This document shows positions 1 through 11,492 of a DNA stretch of 64,000 nucleotides, piece by piece. The stretch comes from Arabidopsis thaliana (Eukaryota > Streptophyta > Magnoliopsida > Brassicales > Brassicaceae): positions 372,001 to 436,000 of the forward strand of contig NC_003076.8 in the NCBI RefSeq assembly GCF_000001735.4, in the 5' to 3' direction. The notes below the pieces were generated by a model, which saw nothing but the letters and a program-made list of their open reading frames with translations, searched no databases and was not told the DNA's origin. The position numbers and the translations under genes were made by a program. Within the stretch, counting starts at the first letter, position 1, and the number at the start of each line of letters is the position of its first letter.

Positions 1-73
1 ATTCAGTTTCATTTGGCATGGCTCACTGTGGCGTCTCTGGGATACATAATTTGGTTATTCACTTCCAATGCAG

Positions 74-775
74 GGTCAATTGCTAACTTTGGTTGAATAT
101 TTCATGCTTCTGTATCGCTCTTTACTGCCTACCCCTGTATGGTACCGTTTCTTTTTGAACAAGGATTATGGAAGCCTCTTCTCCTCTCTTATGACGGGAT
201 TGTATCTTACATTCAAGCTCACTTCAGTAGTTGAGAAGGTAGGTGGCTTTCTAGAATTATTGGACCTCCCTTTTTTTTTTTGTGGAAGCTAAGGGAAATT
301 GGCAATGAGATTCAGGTTCAATCCTTCTTTACGGCATTGAAGGCTTTGTCACGTAAAGAGGTGCACTACGGATCATATGCAACTACAGAGCAGGTACAAT
401 TTAACTCCTTGCAGATTCGAATCTACCTTATGCCTCTTAAGGTTTAAGCCCACATGAGCAAAGAAGTGTCTTTCTAATGTGTGCAGGTAAATGCAGCAGG
501 CGACCTGTGTGCCATCTGCCAGGAGAAGATGCACACCCCAATTCTTCTTCGCTGCAAACACATGTTTTGCGAAGATTGCGTTTCAGAGTGGTGAGGTGTT
601 TTTGCATATAGCAATTATCTTTGTGTATGAATATCTTGATGTTGAAAGAATGTGATTATGACTGGGCAGGTTTGAGAGAGAGAGGACGTGTCCTTTGTGC
701 AGGGCCTTGGTCAAACCAGCAGATCTGAAATCATTCGGTGATGGATCCACCAGCCTCTTCTTCCAGATTTTCTGA
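74..775 (+). CDS. RNFT1-like RING-HC E3 ubiquitin ligase, C-terminal exons
   Basis: Four C-terminal coding exons are visible: 74-240, 316-393, 487-590 and 670-775 (TGA). The upstream exons lie outside the window. The encoded end has a hydrophobic stretch ([19 protein letters not shown]) and then a C3HC4 RING: CAIC, 11 residues, C-x-H-x2-C-x2-C, 10 residues, CPLC. It ends in [13 protein letters not shown]. The RING flanks and the short tail resemble animal RNFT1/RNFT2, multi-pass ER membrane ligases linked to ER quality control, so an ER membrane ligase is inferred. All junctions are GT-AG and keep frame. I recall this as AT5G01960. It is truncated only by the window edge. Confidence 0.88.
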
Positions 776-1013
776 TTAAAACACATATACAAGACTGCAA
801 AGTAAAAAAGACCCTCTAGACTCACTTGCTCACTCGATAGTTTTCTTAGAGAGTATTTCTATACAATGCCATTCAAGCTGTGAAAGAAACCACTGATGCC
901 TTGGAAGATGTTCATACTATGTCATTTGTTAATATGAATGAAATCGCCTTTTATATTCCGTTGCAAAAAACAATCTGATTTCATTCAAGAAGAAATAATT
1001 AATAATAATGAAT

Positions 1014-2651
1014 TCAAGAAACTGAAACCACACTTGCACACACAGAGCTCTCTTCAGCAACCACAAGCATCTCTTTAATCATCTCTTGACTAGGAGGAGA
1101 CTGTGAACGGTCAGCGGGTGAAGAAGTCATCAACGTCGATACGAAAGGGGAAACTTGTGTCACCTCTTCACTGCCCTCGTCTATGTACACAACGTCCTGC
1201 ATCGTAAGCTGGTGGTATTCAACTATCTCCCTCAAGAACCGGTTTTCCCTCGCATACACAGAATTTTCATGAGCCAACCGTGCTTTCTCTGCCAGTAGGC
1301 TCTCCAGCTGGAGTCGAATCTGATACAACAGCATCCACACCGAGTTGTTAGATGGAATGCAACACACAAATTAGAACATGAGCTCAGTCAAAAGATTTAC
1401 CAAATCTTCGTCTGCAGGGTTGCTTCCTTTCTCACGGTGGCTCTCTCTCAGATGTTTGTTCTCTTCCTCAAGCTGAGCACAACGCTCTTTCGCAAATGCA
1501 AGATCTGCTTTGACAGTTTTCAGCTCACGGAGGAGTAGTTTAGCTTTAGCAGCAGTGGCCATCGCCACCTGCAGCTCACAGAAGAAACTATATATCAACG
1601 AAGAGAGCTATCGTACAAAAATCACCAACCAACCAAGCCATCGAAAGACTGGACCTTACATCGCGAGATGCCTTGAGTTGAGTTTCATGTTCTATATGAT
1701 TTAACTGCATTGGCTGCTCTGGAGACTTCTTCCATGAGCTACTAACTCCATAAGATTGATTCTGATTCTCATCTTCACCACCAGTTCCTCTTCGTCTGGT
1801 TTGAAGTTTTCGTGTTTCCTGGATGATATCAGCTGTTTTGTTCTCAACGAGTGTTCGGCCATCCTAGAGAAACAAGGAAGCAATTCAACCAAAAGAATGA
1901 AAAAGCGGAACGATTTAGAGAGAAGGAAGGAGAAACAACACCTCAAAGGCTTTTTCAAAAGTGTCACCGATCTGATTAAGAGAAGATGTAAGCTTATCCA
2001 GCCCCCTCCGAAGCTTGGGATTGTCCATTTTCTTGAACCCTTCATCTGATAGGTATGAAAACCGGGACTAGAAGAGAAACAAAGACCAAAAAACCATGAC
2101 GACGTCAAAGCAAGAGGATGATGGATCATGAGAATGTACTTGAGTCAGATGAGCAAAAACAAAACCTGAGAAGCTGTTGTAGAGCGATCACTAGATTTAT
2201 CATCTTCAATAACAGATTTTGCTTTCTGGGCTATGACTCCCCACAAGCCCTTTGGCTCGGTCGTAAAATTCTGCAGTTATACATCCCCAGAAAACATAGG
2301 ATCAATGGCAGAAGAAAGATCTCATGATCACAACTTGTAACAAAACCACTAGATTCGACCTCACAGCTGAATCTGATCAGAAAGTTTAGCATTAACTTAA
2401 GACAGTCAAAAGTCGTCAAAGATTGGTCACTAAGGATATCCTAAGAGCGGATCATGTAAATGCAAAAACATAAAGTGGACTCTCAGTTGAGATAAAGGAG
2501 AAACCTTAGATCTGGGTTGGTCAAAAGCAGGGGAGGATCGAGCTGGCGGTGATCTATCCTTGACGGCGGTGATGCTTTCCGGGGGAAGCCGATCAACCTC
2601 CTCCTTGAAAGTCGCAAACTTTCCGATCCCCTGCCTTCTTCTATACGCCAT
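1014..2651 (-). CDS. Plant-specific coiled-coil protein (AT5G01970-like)
   Basis: Five minus-strand exons join in frame: 2505-2651 (ATG), 1942-2067, 1660-1863, 1401-1568 and 1014-1319 (TGA), giving 316 aa. The N-terminus is basic ([12 protein letters not shown]). The middle reads as a long heptad helix ([20 protein letters not shown], then EENKHLRES and [16 protein letters not shown]). The tail is Ser/Thr-rich and acidic. There is no enzyme motif. I recall the locus AT5G01970, described as a heat-inducible repressor-like protein on weak grounds, so I call it only a coiled-coil protein. The start is the first in-frame ATG of a frame that stays open through all splice junctions. It is transcribed divergently from the RING-H2 gene at 3.5 kb. 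Confidence 0.85.
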
Positions 2652-3496
2652 GATTTAGGTTCAAAGACGATTGATAAAAAAAAAAAAACTGTATGGACAA
2701 ATTGATGGATGCGGACCCACGAGGCTCTCGAAAGAAGCCAGTGAGTGATTATTTATTAATGTCCAAGACAACTCGACAGAATCTGTGATATTGTCCTAAA
2801 AACTAATTAGCTTTCTATGGAGAACATCTTCATTCCCAAACCCAGTACTTCCATACCATTCCCCACCATCTCAGACCCATCTGATACATCAATGAAAGCT
2901 CTTTGTGTGAACCATCATTAAGCTTGAGAATAAAAATCATGTATAAGAGTTGCCGACTCTACACCACATTTCTACAAGTTGGGAAAGATCTCTGCTTAAA
3001 ATGCAACCACTTTACTAGTTGAGTTAGCATGGCTTTTGATGATTCACCAACATACAATGTACTATATTATGGATTTGACTGGCGGCTCAACGGAAACTCC
3101 ATAGTCTTTTCTGCCTCTAGACTTGGGCAATTTCACAGAAGTTGAAGACCCTCTTCATGAGTCGGAGACTTTGGTTCCTTTTAGTCTAGAGATAATAAAC
3201 GTTAAGAAAAAAGGAAAGAAGATGAGAAATGTCTCTCAGCTAGACAAGACCCCCATCCGTCGTCGTTGACCCCTTTCCGCCATAAAATCCCAACACCTGT
3301 TTTCTTGCATCGAAACCATCCCCTTGCCTTGTTTGCTTGGACAGATGACTCCTTGCTAGTTTTTTGAAGATCCGGCCGTATCTCTTCGGTAATCTTTTCT
3401 CTTCATCCTTTTTGTTGTTCCTTGTGATTTTCGAGCAATTGGAGATTAGTGTGGGTGTATCCGGTCTGATCTAACCCTCCTTGGTCATGATTTTAT
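2652..3496. other. Divergent intergenic region
   Basis: This 845 bp stretch separates two divergently transcribed genes and should hold both promoters and 5' leaders. I see a short poly-A near 2679-2690 and a pyrimidine-rich leader just before the RING-H2 gene. No other gene or strong motif is visible. Confidence 0.5.
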
Positions 3497-5023
3497 ATGT
3501 ATGCCCCTTTTCAGACCTCAAAGCTGCCGCCTTTGGATCCGATGGAATCACAAGGACCTTCTAATGGTCATCCCATGGATATCAGCAGCAATTCAATCCC
3601 ATCGTCTGCCTGTAATCTGTGCGGAAGAGTCGTTCAATCTGCTTCCGATGATCTTGAAATCTTCAGCTTATGTGTCGACTGTAAGTTTTTGTTGCTTGAA
3701 GATTTCGGCACTCCCGCGCCTCCCTTGGCTCGGCGGCAGACAATTAGGAGGAGGAGGATGAGGAGGAGGAGAAGAACAACTAGGCACGACAGCTCTGAGT
3801 CTGTCGGTGTCGGTGATCTTTCCTCCCAACAATTCACACACTTGATAAGCATTGCAAGACAAAGCCTTTCAACGGTTCAAGCTAGTGAGGATCTACGTGA
3901 TGACCTGCGAACTAGCTCCCATACCACTCCAAGCGGCTCGACAAGATGGAGACTCTTCTCAGAATCTGAAAGTGATGATTTTGACAACTTTGGCGAAACC
4001 GAATCAAACGCTAGCTTTAGCCTCTACAGATTTCCCCATGCTGATAACGATACCATTTCTTTTAGTGCTTACGGTGGAGAGTCTGATGCTTCCACGGACA
4101 GGCATGCCGATATCTTTGTTCAACCAGATGACAGGAGCGACATTGACTTTGACACTGATATAGACCCGATGCGCGCTGGTCTTAACCAGTGGAACTCAGA
4201 CGAAGAAGACAGGGAATGGGAGGAAGGAGCGGGTCCTTCTGGGGTTGCAGGAACACGCTATAGAAACTATTTGGCAAGTCCAAGTGAGAGCTACAGCTCC
4301 ATGACTCGGTTTGATTCACCTGAGTTAGAGAGAAGCTTTCGTCAAAGAATTATAGAGAGGAGGCATTCGTTATCTCGCAACATCTTCACTGGTTTGGAGG
4401 ATTTGGACTTCTCCCCCTATGCTGCAAATGTTGGGGATTATCTTGATGAGAGAGGCTTTGATGAACTGCTTGAGCAACTTGCTGAGTCTGACAATTCAAG
4501 AAGAGGTGCACCACCTGCATCTGTCTCATGCGTCAGGAATCTTCCAAGGGTTATCATTGCAGAGGAGCATGTAATGAAGGGCCTAGTTTGTGCGATCTGC
4601 AAGGAGCTTTTCTCCCTCCGCAATGAAACCACGCAGCTTCCGTGTCTACATCTATACCATGCTCATTGTATCGTACCTTGGCTGAGTGCCCGTAACTCCT
4701 GCCCACTCTGCCGTTATGAGCTCCCGACAGATGATAAAGATTACGAGGAGGGAAAGCGGAATGTGCTGGATGTGAGCGAGGATAGCTCCTCCTCTGATGA
4801 TGGTACAGAATCGGGGGAAGAGGAATATGTAGAGAGAGGTGAGAGCGAGTCTGGTGTGAGCAGAGTCAGCAGAGGAAGATGGCTGTTTCTGGCTGCTGCA
4901 CCAGTTGTGAGTCTGGTGGGCGTTGTGTTGGCAATGTGGCTAAGCAGCCCACACAGGAGGGGTATAGCAATCTCTCATAGCCAAAGGGAGAACAGAACCA
5001 GAAGATGGCTGCCGTTTTTCTGA
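3497..5023 (+). CDS. Acidic RING-H2 membrane E3 ubiquitin ligase
   Basis: An intronless ORF of 508 aa, or 493 aa if the second in-frame ATG at 3542 (MESQGPSNG) is used. The shorter form matches my memory of AT5G01980. From N to C: a putative zinc-ribbon (CNLCGR...CVDC), an Arg-rich stretch (RRRRMRRRRRTTRH), a long acidic Ser-rich region, then RING-H2 ligands C365, C368, C383, H385, H388, C391, C402 and C405 (long-form numbering). Near the C-terminus is one hydrophobic segment (LAAAPVVSLVGVVLAMWL) followed by basic residues, which suggests a tail-anchored ligase. The zinc-ribbon plus C-terminal RING-H2 layout resembles BCA2/RNF126-type and plant RDUF ligases. Substrates cannot be inferred. Confidence 0.9.
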   Translation: MYAPFQTSKLPPLDPMESQGPSNGHPMDISSNSIPSSACNLCGRVVQSASDDLEIFSLCVDCKFLLLEDFGTPAPPLARRQTIRRRRMRRRRRTTRHDSSESVGVGDLSSQQFTHLISIARQSLSTVQASEDLRDDLRTSSHTTPSGSTRWRLFSESESDDFDNFGETESNASFSLYRFPHADNDTISFSAYGGESDASTDRHADIFVQPDDRSDIDFDTDIDPMRAGLNQWNSDEEDREWEEGAGPSGVAGTRYRNYLASPSESYSSMTRFDSPELERSFRQRIIERRHSLSRNIFTGLEDLDFSPYAANVGDYLDERGFDELLEQLAESDNSRRGAPPASVSCVRNLPRVIIAEEHVMKGLVCAICKELFSLRNETTQLPCLHLYHAHCIVPWLSARNSCPLCRYELPTDDKDYEEGKRNVLDVSEDSSSSDDGTESGEEEYVERGESESGVSRVSRGRWLFLAAAPVVSLVGVVLAMWLSSPHRRGIAISHSQRENRTRRWLPFF

Positions 5024-5372
5024 CTGATGCCCAGATCCGTAGGTGCCTCCAGAATCTGTATTTTTTTAAGACCCTTAAAAGATACTTGAGTTTCGTCTGC
5101 TGTTTATCGACTTGGTACTGTTTCCACACATTAGTTTTAATTGACGTTTAACTAAAGTTGTGCTGTTTGTCGCGTGTTTCAAATAATATTCTTGATATAT
5201 CCAGAGAAAAAGGGAGTGCTCATTAGTTGAAAAGAGTTATAAACTAACATTTACACAGGAAAGGAAAAAAAAAAAATCAGAATTTTGGTTGGTTCAGGCA
5301 CATAGGAGATGCCACTGTATTTACACAGAAGTATTGTATAGTAGCAGATGAATGTGTCAATAAGAAGAGAAT
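5024..5372. other. Convergent 3' flanks
   Basis: 3' untranslated sequence of the RING-H2 gene (plus strand) and of PILS6 (minus strand). There is an A-run around 5266-5276. I see no gene. Confidence 0.5.
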
Positions 5373-7600
5373 TCAGAAGAGTATGTTAATGTAGAGTACC
5401 ATCCATCCAGCCATTGAGAAGATGGCGAAAATGTGGACCCAGAAGAGCACAGCAGCTGATTCCCTTCCACAGCCTCTAAGGTTGGCAACAGCTCCTGAGA
5501 GCACTGATGTAGGCATTGTGTGCTGAAGGAGTAACACAAATCGGAACATCTTATCATCAGCAGGAAGGAACCCAAGTTTGTCTGCTACTGTCACGATTCC
5601 TAGTCCTACTGGTGGCACTAACACCAACCGTCCAATTATAATAGCTGCTGTTGTCTTGAAACCAAGTTTTGAACTTCCTGGTCCTAAAATTTACCCAAGG
5701 AACCAATAAGATCCATGTGATGGATGGGGCTAAAAACTAAGTCAGTATGAAAAGAAAGCAACCACCAAACCTACCGTTAATGAGATTTCCCCCCAGTGCC
5801 AGTAAGATACACGGTATCATCGCGTCCCTGATAGCCAAAGGTTTTACATATATTAACTAATTAATTTGCAGCTGCTTCACAGAAGACAAATAAAGAGTGT
5901 GCTTACCCAAGAATCATGCAGCTGTCTGTGAAGAAGAATAGAGGTGCACCATTTGTGAATATCAACTTCTTTGTGAAAGGTATTGCTCCGAGTATCATGG
6001 CAAGGATCTGAAGTTAACAAAAACACGTCTAGTTTAGTTACATGGTAAAGGCAATCGCACGGTCTCTTGATCTTTAGATTGTCAGATAAAAAAGGGGAAT
6101 AGAAAAGACGAGATACTTACCGAAGCAACAATTGCAGGCTGGACAATTTGCTTCAGTTTCAGCTTCTCATAGAGGAAAACAAAGATCTGTGCAATCTACA
6201 TCACGGAGCAAAAGATAAAAAGTTTCGTAAGAACCAGCTTATATCAGGTAAAATACTCCTGAAACATAGAATAAAGATTCCATAATTGCAGTCCCACCTT
6301 GCCTTTCCTTGAAACCCCTCTTCCCCTAGGTTCGGTGCTCTGTACAGGCAAAAGATCTTGAGTCGGCGAAAAGTCCTTGGGAAAATTCTGAGTAAGCAAG
6401 GGGACTTGCTCTGGAGCAGCATCTACTGGAAGGGTTTTTAAAGCAAGATTTTCTTCTTCAGCATCAAACCCTTCTGGAGGAGGAGCAAACATCTGGTACA
6501 CATATGTATAGAGGATGATGGCACCAACCTGATATAAAAAGTAAACCTTGTGGTTAATTGAAGTCCCACAGAGAGAAATAATATCCATTCCCATAAGACA
6601 TTGATGACAAACAGTACATTGGAACTAAAGATCCTATACAAAATAGTTTCAATGAGGATACTCCTCATACATCAAGCTCCTCTTCATCCAAACAGAAAAA
6701 AAAAGCAGAAGACAAGAAACTGTATCACTGTTACATAAGAGACAGAAACTGAAGCAGCTAATGGACTGATTCTAGTAGGTATAATAATAGTTACAGCATA
6801 GAAGCAGTTAAAAAGAGAAAAAAGAGTACCCATTGACCAAAGGAGATATAAGCAGTGCCATCAATGCTACATTTTTCGGAGTCACCAAAAGGGTTGGAAG
6901 TGTCCCTACAAAGAGCCGCAAGTAAAACAAGAGGCACATTGCCAATGTTGCCTGAAACAAACAAGGCACATAAAGTGAGACTAGTGTCAGAGCAGAAAAG
7001 CGAGGGTAGGGAAAAAAAGGGGTCTAACCAACTCCAATTTGTATGATTGTAAACTTGAAGTAAGGGTAAGGCGGACGAACGATGGAAGCAACGATGAAAC
7101 CGATTATGGAGCCAGAGATGGTGCCAAGAACGACGTTAACGGGAATGAACCACCTGAAAGATGGAAAAGAATATGATGATCTATATAAGGACTAGAGAGA
7201 GACTAGGGGGGACAAAGAAGGAAACAAATACCACTGAAGCATTTTTTGGAGAGTGACGGCTTGTCCGAGCTGGGAAAAGATCAAGCAGGGAAGCAAAAGC
7301 GAGAAGACCAACTGTGTGAAAAGGAGAGACAGTTTCATTCAAAGTTTGCTTTTTTTGGATTTATAGAGAAAGTGAAAAAGTCTAGTGTGGAGAATTAATT
7401 ACCCCGTTCAAGAGTTTGCGGCCAGAGGGAGGCAAGATGTTAACGTACTTGGAGGCCATGAGAAGACCCAAGAAGCACATGGTGAATACCTTTGCAATTG
7501 GCATCACAGCGATTTTGATGGTACCGAGCACTGATCCACCACCGGCAGCCACCGGCATCTCCATGGAATCGGCTAAGGCGGCAAGGATCCGAGCAATCAT
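5373..7600 (-). CDS. PILS6: PIN-LIKES auxin carrier PILS6
   Basis: Nine exons join in frame to 431 aa: 7403-7600 (ATG), 7232-7311, 7029-7153, 6830-6951, 6298-6528, 6121-6195, 5907-6007, 5775-5827 and 5373-5683 (TGA). The product starts with Ala-rich hydrophobic sequence and the family-typical PIAKVFTMCFLGLLMASKYV. Five N-terminal membrane segments follow, then a central polar loop encoded by exon 5 (APPPEGFDAEEENLALKTLP), then five C-terminal segments ending in WMVLYINILF. PILS proteins are ER-membrane auxin transport facilitators that lower nuclear auxin signalling; PILS6 has been tied to temperature-dependent root growth. The 431 aa length agrees with the remembered AT5G01990. Confidence 0.93.
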
Positions 7601-8154
7601 TCTGAGAATTTTGAGGGTGGACTTGGGTTGAAAAGTGGAGGAGAAACAGAGAGAATCGGAGTCTCTGAGATGATATTTTGATTTGATGAGAGAAGAGAAT
7701 CAAAGACTTCTCTCGATCTCTCGTGACTCTCGTGACTGCCTGCCACGTGCGCCGCTTCTTCCTTTACTTCTTTCCTTTTCTAAGCCCAAAAGCCCCTTCA
7801 AAACTTCCCCACATACCTTTTTTTTTATTCTGTTTTTATTATTACTCAAGTTTAGAACTTCATTTATTTATGGTTTATTTTCATTTAATTAAAATACTCA
7901 AGTTTACAAGTTTTTACAACAAACTTGTAAAAATATCAGCTGACCAAGCCTCAAAACTATGTTTGACCTGACTTGGGATTTGGGATAATGAGGATCACAA
8001 CTATAAAATATATTCTTAAACGGAAATAAAAGCAAAAAGATAAAAAGAAAAAAAAACAATGATATAGTTGATGATGCCCTAGGATTTGGACACATCAACA
8101 AATATTGGTTGGTTCCAACATGATTCTGTAGAAAAGGTATTATAATAATAATAA
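7601..8154. other. PILS6 promoter and leader
   Basis: The stretch upstream of PILS6 (minus strand). It has a pyrimidine-rich tract at 7755-7810 on the plus strand and AT-rich sequence after it. Toward 8154 it also includes the 3' flank of the unknown minus-strand gene. No additional gene is apparent. Confidence 0.45.
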
Positions 8155-8595
8155 TCAAGTTTGTAGAGGGGAGAGAGATGAGGCATTGCAGTAAGCGATA
8201 GCTGCCTTGAGGGAATCGTCCGTTAATGCTTCATCCTTATTATTACTCATGCTGCCTTCGTAGTAGTATCGTAGGGGGCTCTTGTTTCGTCGTCTCTGTA
8301 TAACTTGGAGGACCCACCTCTCTCCCACGTTTACTTTCTCTCTTATGACTCCCACTATACTCAAACACCCCACTTTCATCATCAACCTCGTCACGCTGCT
8401 GTATGCTGAGAAGCAACTAGTGGCCGATGAGAAGATTGCTGTCGTCGTCTGCATTTCGTTCTCGGGAGATGGCGAAGAAGAGATGCTCAATCCTGTGGTT
8501 CTGACTGCTTTGTTGATTTGTATTTCAATGAAAGATTCACCATTGTTGCTGCTATCCTTCGACGCTTCATTCATCCATCCCACCTCGTTCTCCAT
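8155..8595 (-). CDS. Unknown 146 aa protein
   Basis: A single-exon minus-strand ORF. I start it at the ATG at 8593-8595 (MENEVGWMNEAS), because the longer reading begins with a non-ATG codon. No domain is recognised. The N-terminal third is acidic and Ser-rich, and a short hydrophobic patch (MMKVGCLSIVGVI) sits in the middle. Then comes a basic stretch (QVIQRRRNKSPLRYYYEG) and a C-terminal helix-like DSLKAAIAYCNASS. This last block, just before the stop, looks like the conserved tail of a family of short plant proteins of unknown function. It could be AT5G02000. It is unlikely to be a random ORF given its length and balanced composition, but this is not proven. Confidence 0.6.
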   Translation of the reverse strand: MENEVGWMNEASKDSSNNGESFIEIQINKAVRTTGLSISSSPSPENEMQTTTAIFSSATSCFSAYSSVTRLMMKVGCLSIVGVIREKVNVGERWVLQVIQRRRNKSPLRYYYEGSMSNNKDEALTDDSLKAAIAYCNASSLSPLQT

Positions 8596-11492
8596 ACTAT
8601 TAGTTACCGGGTCACTTCCCAAAACTCCATCTACTACGACTAGTTATAGATATATAAGATTTGATCTCTTGCTCCTAATTTTTTAACAATAATCAAGTAG
8701 ATTCTAATTGATATACAGCTAGCAGCTCATGTGAGCTCTTAGTGCAATAATATAAGAGAATGAATACACGATTATTGTCTGATCAAATTAAATCTCTCGA
8801 TGGGATCGGGGGATTGGTGGTATAAATCAAATTTTTAATAATATATAGTTTGGACACTAGTCCCTGATAATATCATAATGTAGCTAACTGAGTTGTATTT
8901 ATCGCCAAGCTCTTGGGATATCACATGCATATATCACATGTCACATTTTATTTGCTTTCTCGTTTTGAATTGTATTTTGGTTTCTCATTTTTGATGGAGT
9001 CAAATTCCGAAAAGCCGGAAAGAACAGCTAATGGATTAAGTCTTGAAATGTATCTTTTGTATACGTGTTTCGGTTTTTGTTGTGAGATTTTATTGGATCA
9101 CGCTTGAAGATATTATTTCAAGGGATAAAAGGATAAAGAAAAAAGATTCTTGATAAAATATTATGTTAGCTTAGCTTGGTGTACGTACAATAATATGAGA
9201 AGAGCGATTTTGATCTCACCGTAAAGTACTTTTTCCAAACGGGTTTGCACTAGATGGCCCATAATGAAGTTTTATTAGGCCCATGGATGATAGTCCAATG
9301 AAATGATGTAATCAAACGTAAGCAATAAGTAAGAACTTATGAAGAACCAACTGGTTTGCTTCGGTCCATCAATGAACGTTATGCACCGTGGTCCGTGGTA
9401 ATTAGACTTTTCTAGTTCGTATTTGAAAATTTTCAATAGTTCTTATTTTGTAATTATCATAATCTCTAAACTTTTGTAGTGCAGTTGGGAAGTAAACAAA
9501 TAAATATAAAAATAACATGGTTTATATAGCTCAAAGAAATGGGATATGTTTTTTGGAGAACTTTTTGATTAAGGATATTGGGTAGTGTAAGTTGAAAGTA
9601 ATGTTCTTGTTAAAAATAATGATATAGCATTATAGCGTAAGGAGAAATTGAAAGTTGATGAAATATTTGTAAGAATATTATGAGTACGTAGAGTAGATAA
9701 TATTCTTTTATATATGATTAATTAACTATCACTTTAGTATTGTGTAAAACTCAAACTCTCGGTATGATTATAGACGCAATGACAAAATCATGATACTTAA
9801 GTCGTTCAAGTATTATTAAATAGATACTTTTGTCATCGTGTTGCGTTTGTTATACAAAAGGTGGAACAGTTTTGAGTTTTGACCTTATTTTTAGGGTTGT
9901 TTTGTAAGGGAAACAACGACGTGCAATACGACAACTGATAGAGAACAAAGGACAAAACATTATCTTTGTTTGAAATGCTCGACAACATCTACATATTCCT
10001 ATTTAATCACGACATTACGTTACTTGAAAAATTCCATAATTCAACTATGGCTATATCTTATATATTTGAAAAGAAGTTATAGAATTGGAAAAAACAAGAA
10101 AAATGAGAAATTTTTGGCAAACATATAGTATAAATTATGCAATCAAGAAGAAAAGTTTAGGGATTTTGAAAATGTTAAAATCTTCTCCTAGTTTCTAAGC
10201 AAAAAGTATAGGTTGAAACTATTTTCACAAGTAAATTTTTTTAAAAAAATCTATGAAATTCGAGATAAATAAAGATAATTATGAAGCTACAGTTCATATT
10301 AAAAAATCGTGTTGTGACCACTCGATCGTAATACACACGCAAAGACAAGGAAAACGTTGGAGATTTGGGTTGGGTTAGAACCAAAGACAAAGCATCACTT
10401 TCTACCTTTATCCTTAAGAATGGACCAAATTGTGGTCATTATGGAAGCCTATACGGCTAATACCATTCATTTATCAAACTTGTTAAATGTAAATGAAAAC
10501 ATAGAAGAAAATTTTTATTGATACTTATTGAGTTATTGAATTTCACTTCACGTATTGAATGTGTGTGTTATCTTTGAAGAGAGGACGCATTCATTGTTAG
10601 GGAGTGAATGCTTTACGGAGTAACATTTTTGAAATTTGTAAACTTTTTTAGAAATTTAAACTATCTTCGATCCGATCCGCTGCACTATATAAACAAAAAT
10701 TGTATATAGTAATATTGAACCGTAAAAAAAAGTAGAGGAATTTTCAAGGTTGTGTGTTAATATAAATGAACAAAATTTAAAATACTGACACCAAATATAT
10801 CTTGTGGAAGTTGTAAAAATAGACAATAAATGGGATAAGTAATAGTAATACAAACTGTTATAGAGGTATTGTACCGTTGCATACTTGCATATCATTTGAT
10901 GAATACGACTTTATTTTTATTTTTATACTTCTTTAGTTCCAAATTCCTAATTTAATATGGTTACGTAATTTGTAAAAAATATATAATCTTATTGAATACG
11001 TCATTTTATGATTTTATAGTTATCAAATCTCATCGTAGATGGATCCGTCAATTACACGATTCCCATAATAGAAAAAGAAACAGTTAATTAGTAAACTATA
11101 GTATAAATTTAAATCTTGTCGTCATTGATTTGGATTAGTTTAGAATTAAACCCGTTGATTAAAATAATCACCTGGTTACTGAGAGAAGATAAAGTTGGTG
11201 TTTTTAAATCTTATGTTGAAGATGCAGAGAGATCGAGGAAGACAGAGCAAGAGAACCTCTTCACTCACAGACCCACTCACTGCATTTTCTCTTCTTTTCT
11301 CAGAAAATACTTTTTTCCCCCGAGAAAATGTTCCACAAGAATCAGATCGAACAATAAGGGTTCTCATAAATGTAATGCGATTCAAGCACGAGAATATCCA
11401 CAGAGAGAGATACAGAAGGCTCCTTTTGAGTATTTGAGCAAGTTTCAGAACTCGAAGACTGTGTTTGAAAGAGAGATTCAGGCGTAGTAATA
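8596..11492. other. AT-rich spacer, no gene seen
   Basis: About 2.9 kb of low-complexity AT-rich DNA upstream of ROPGEF7. ORFs here are short and of poor composition. Two GGCCCA-type elements lie at about 9255-9283 without an obvious adjacent gene. The last 300 bp, around 11220-11490, look like transcribed leader sequence of ROPGEF7 and contain upstream ATGs. Confidence 0.5.

Noticed and set aside
1-73. Upstream sequence of the first gene read as coding (hydrophobic frame in phase 1)
   Set aside because: It does not join in frame to the exon at 74; the CAG at 71-73 is a good acceptor and the downstream protein aligns with RNFT1-like sequence from there, so this is most likely intron.
3634-3862. 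Minus-strand ORFs inside the RING-H2 gene
   Set aside because: Antisense of the Arg-rich coding region; Leu/Pro-rich composition is the mirror of AGG codons.
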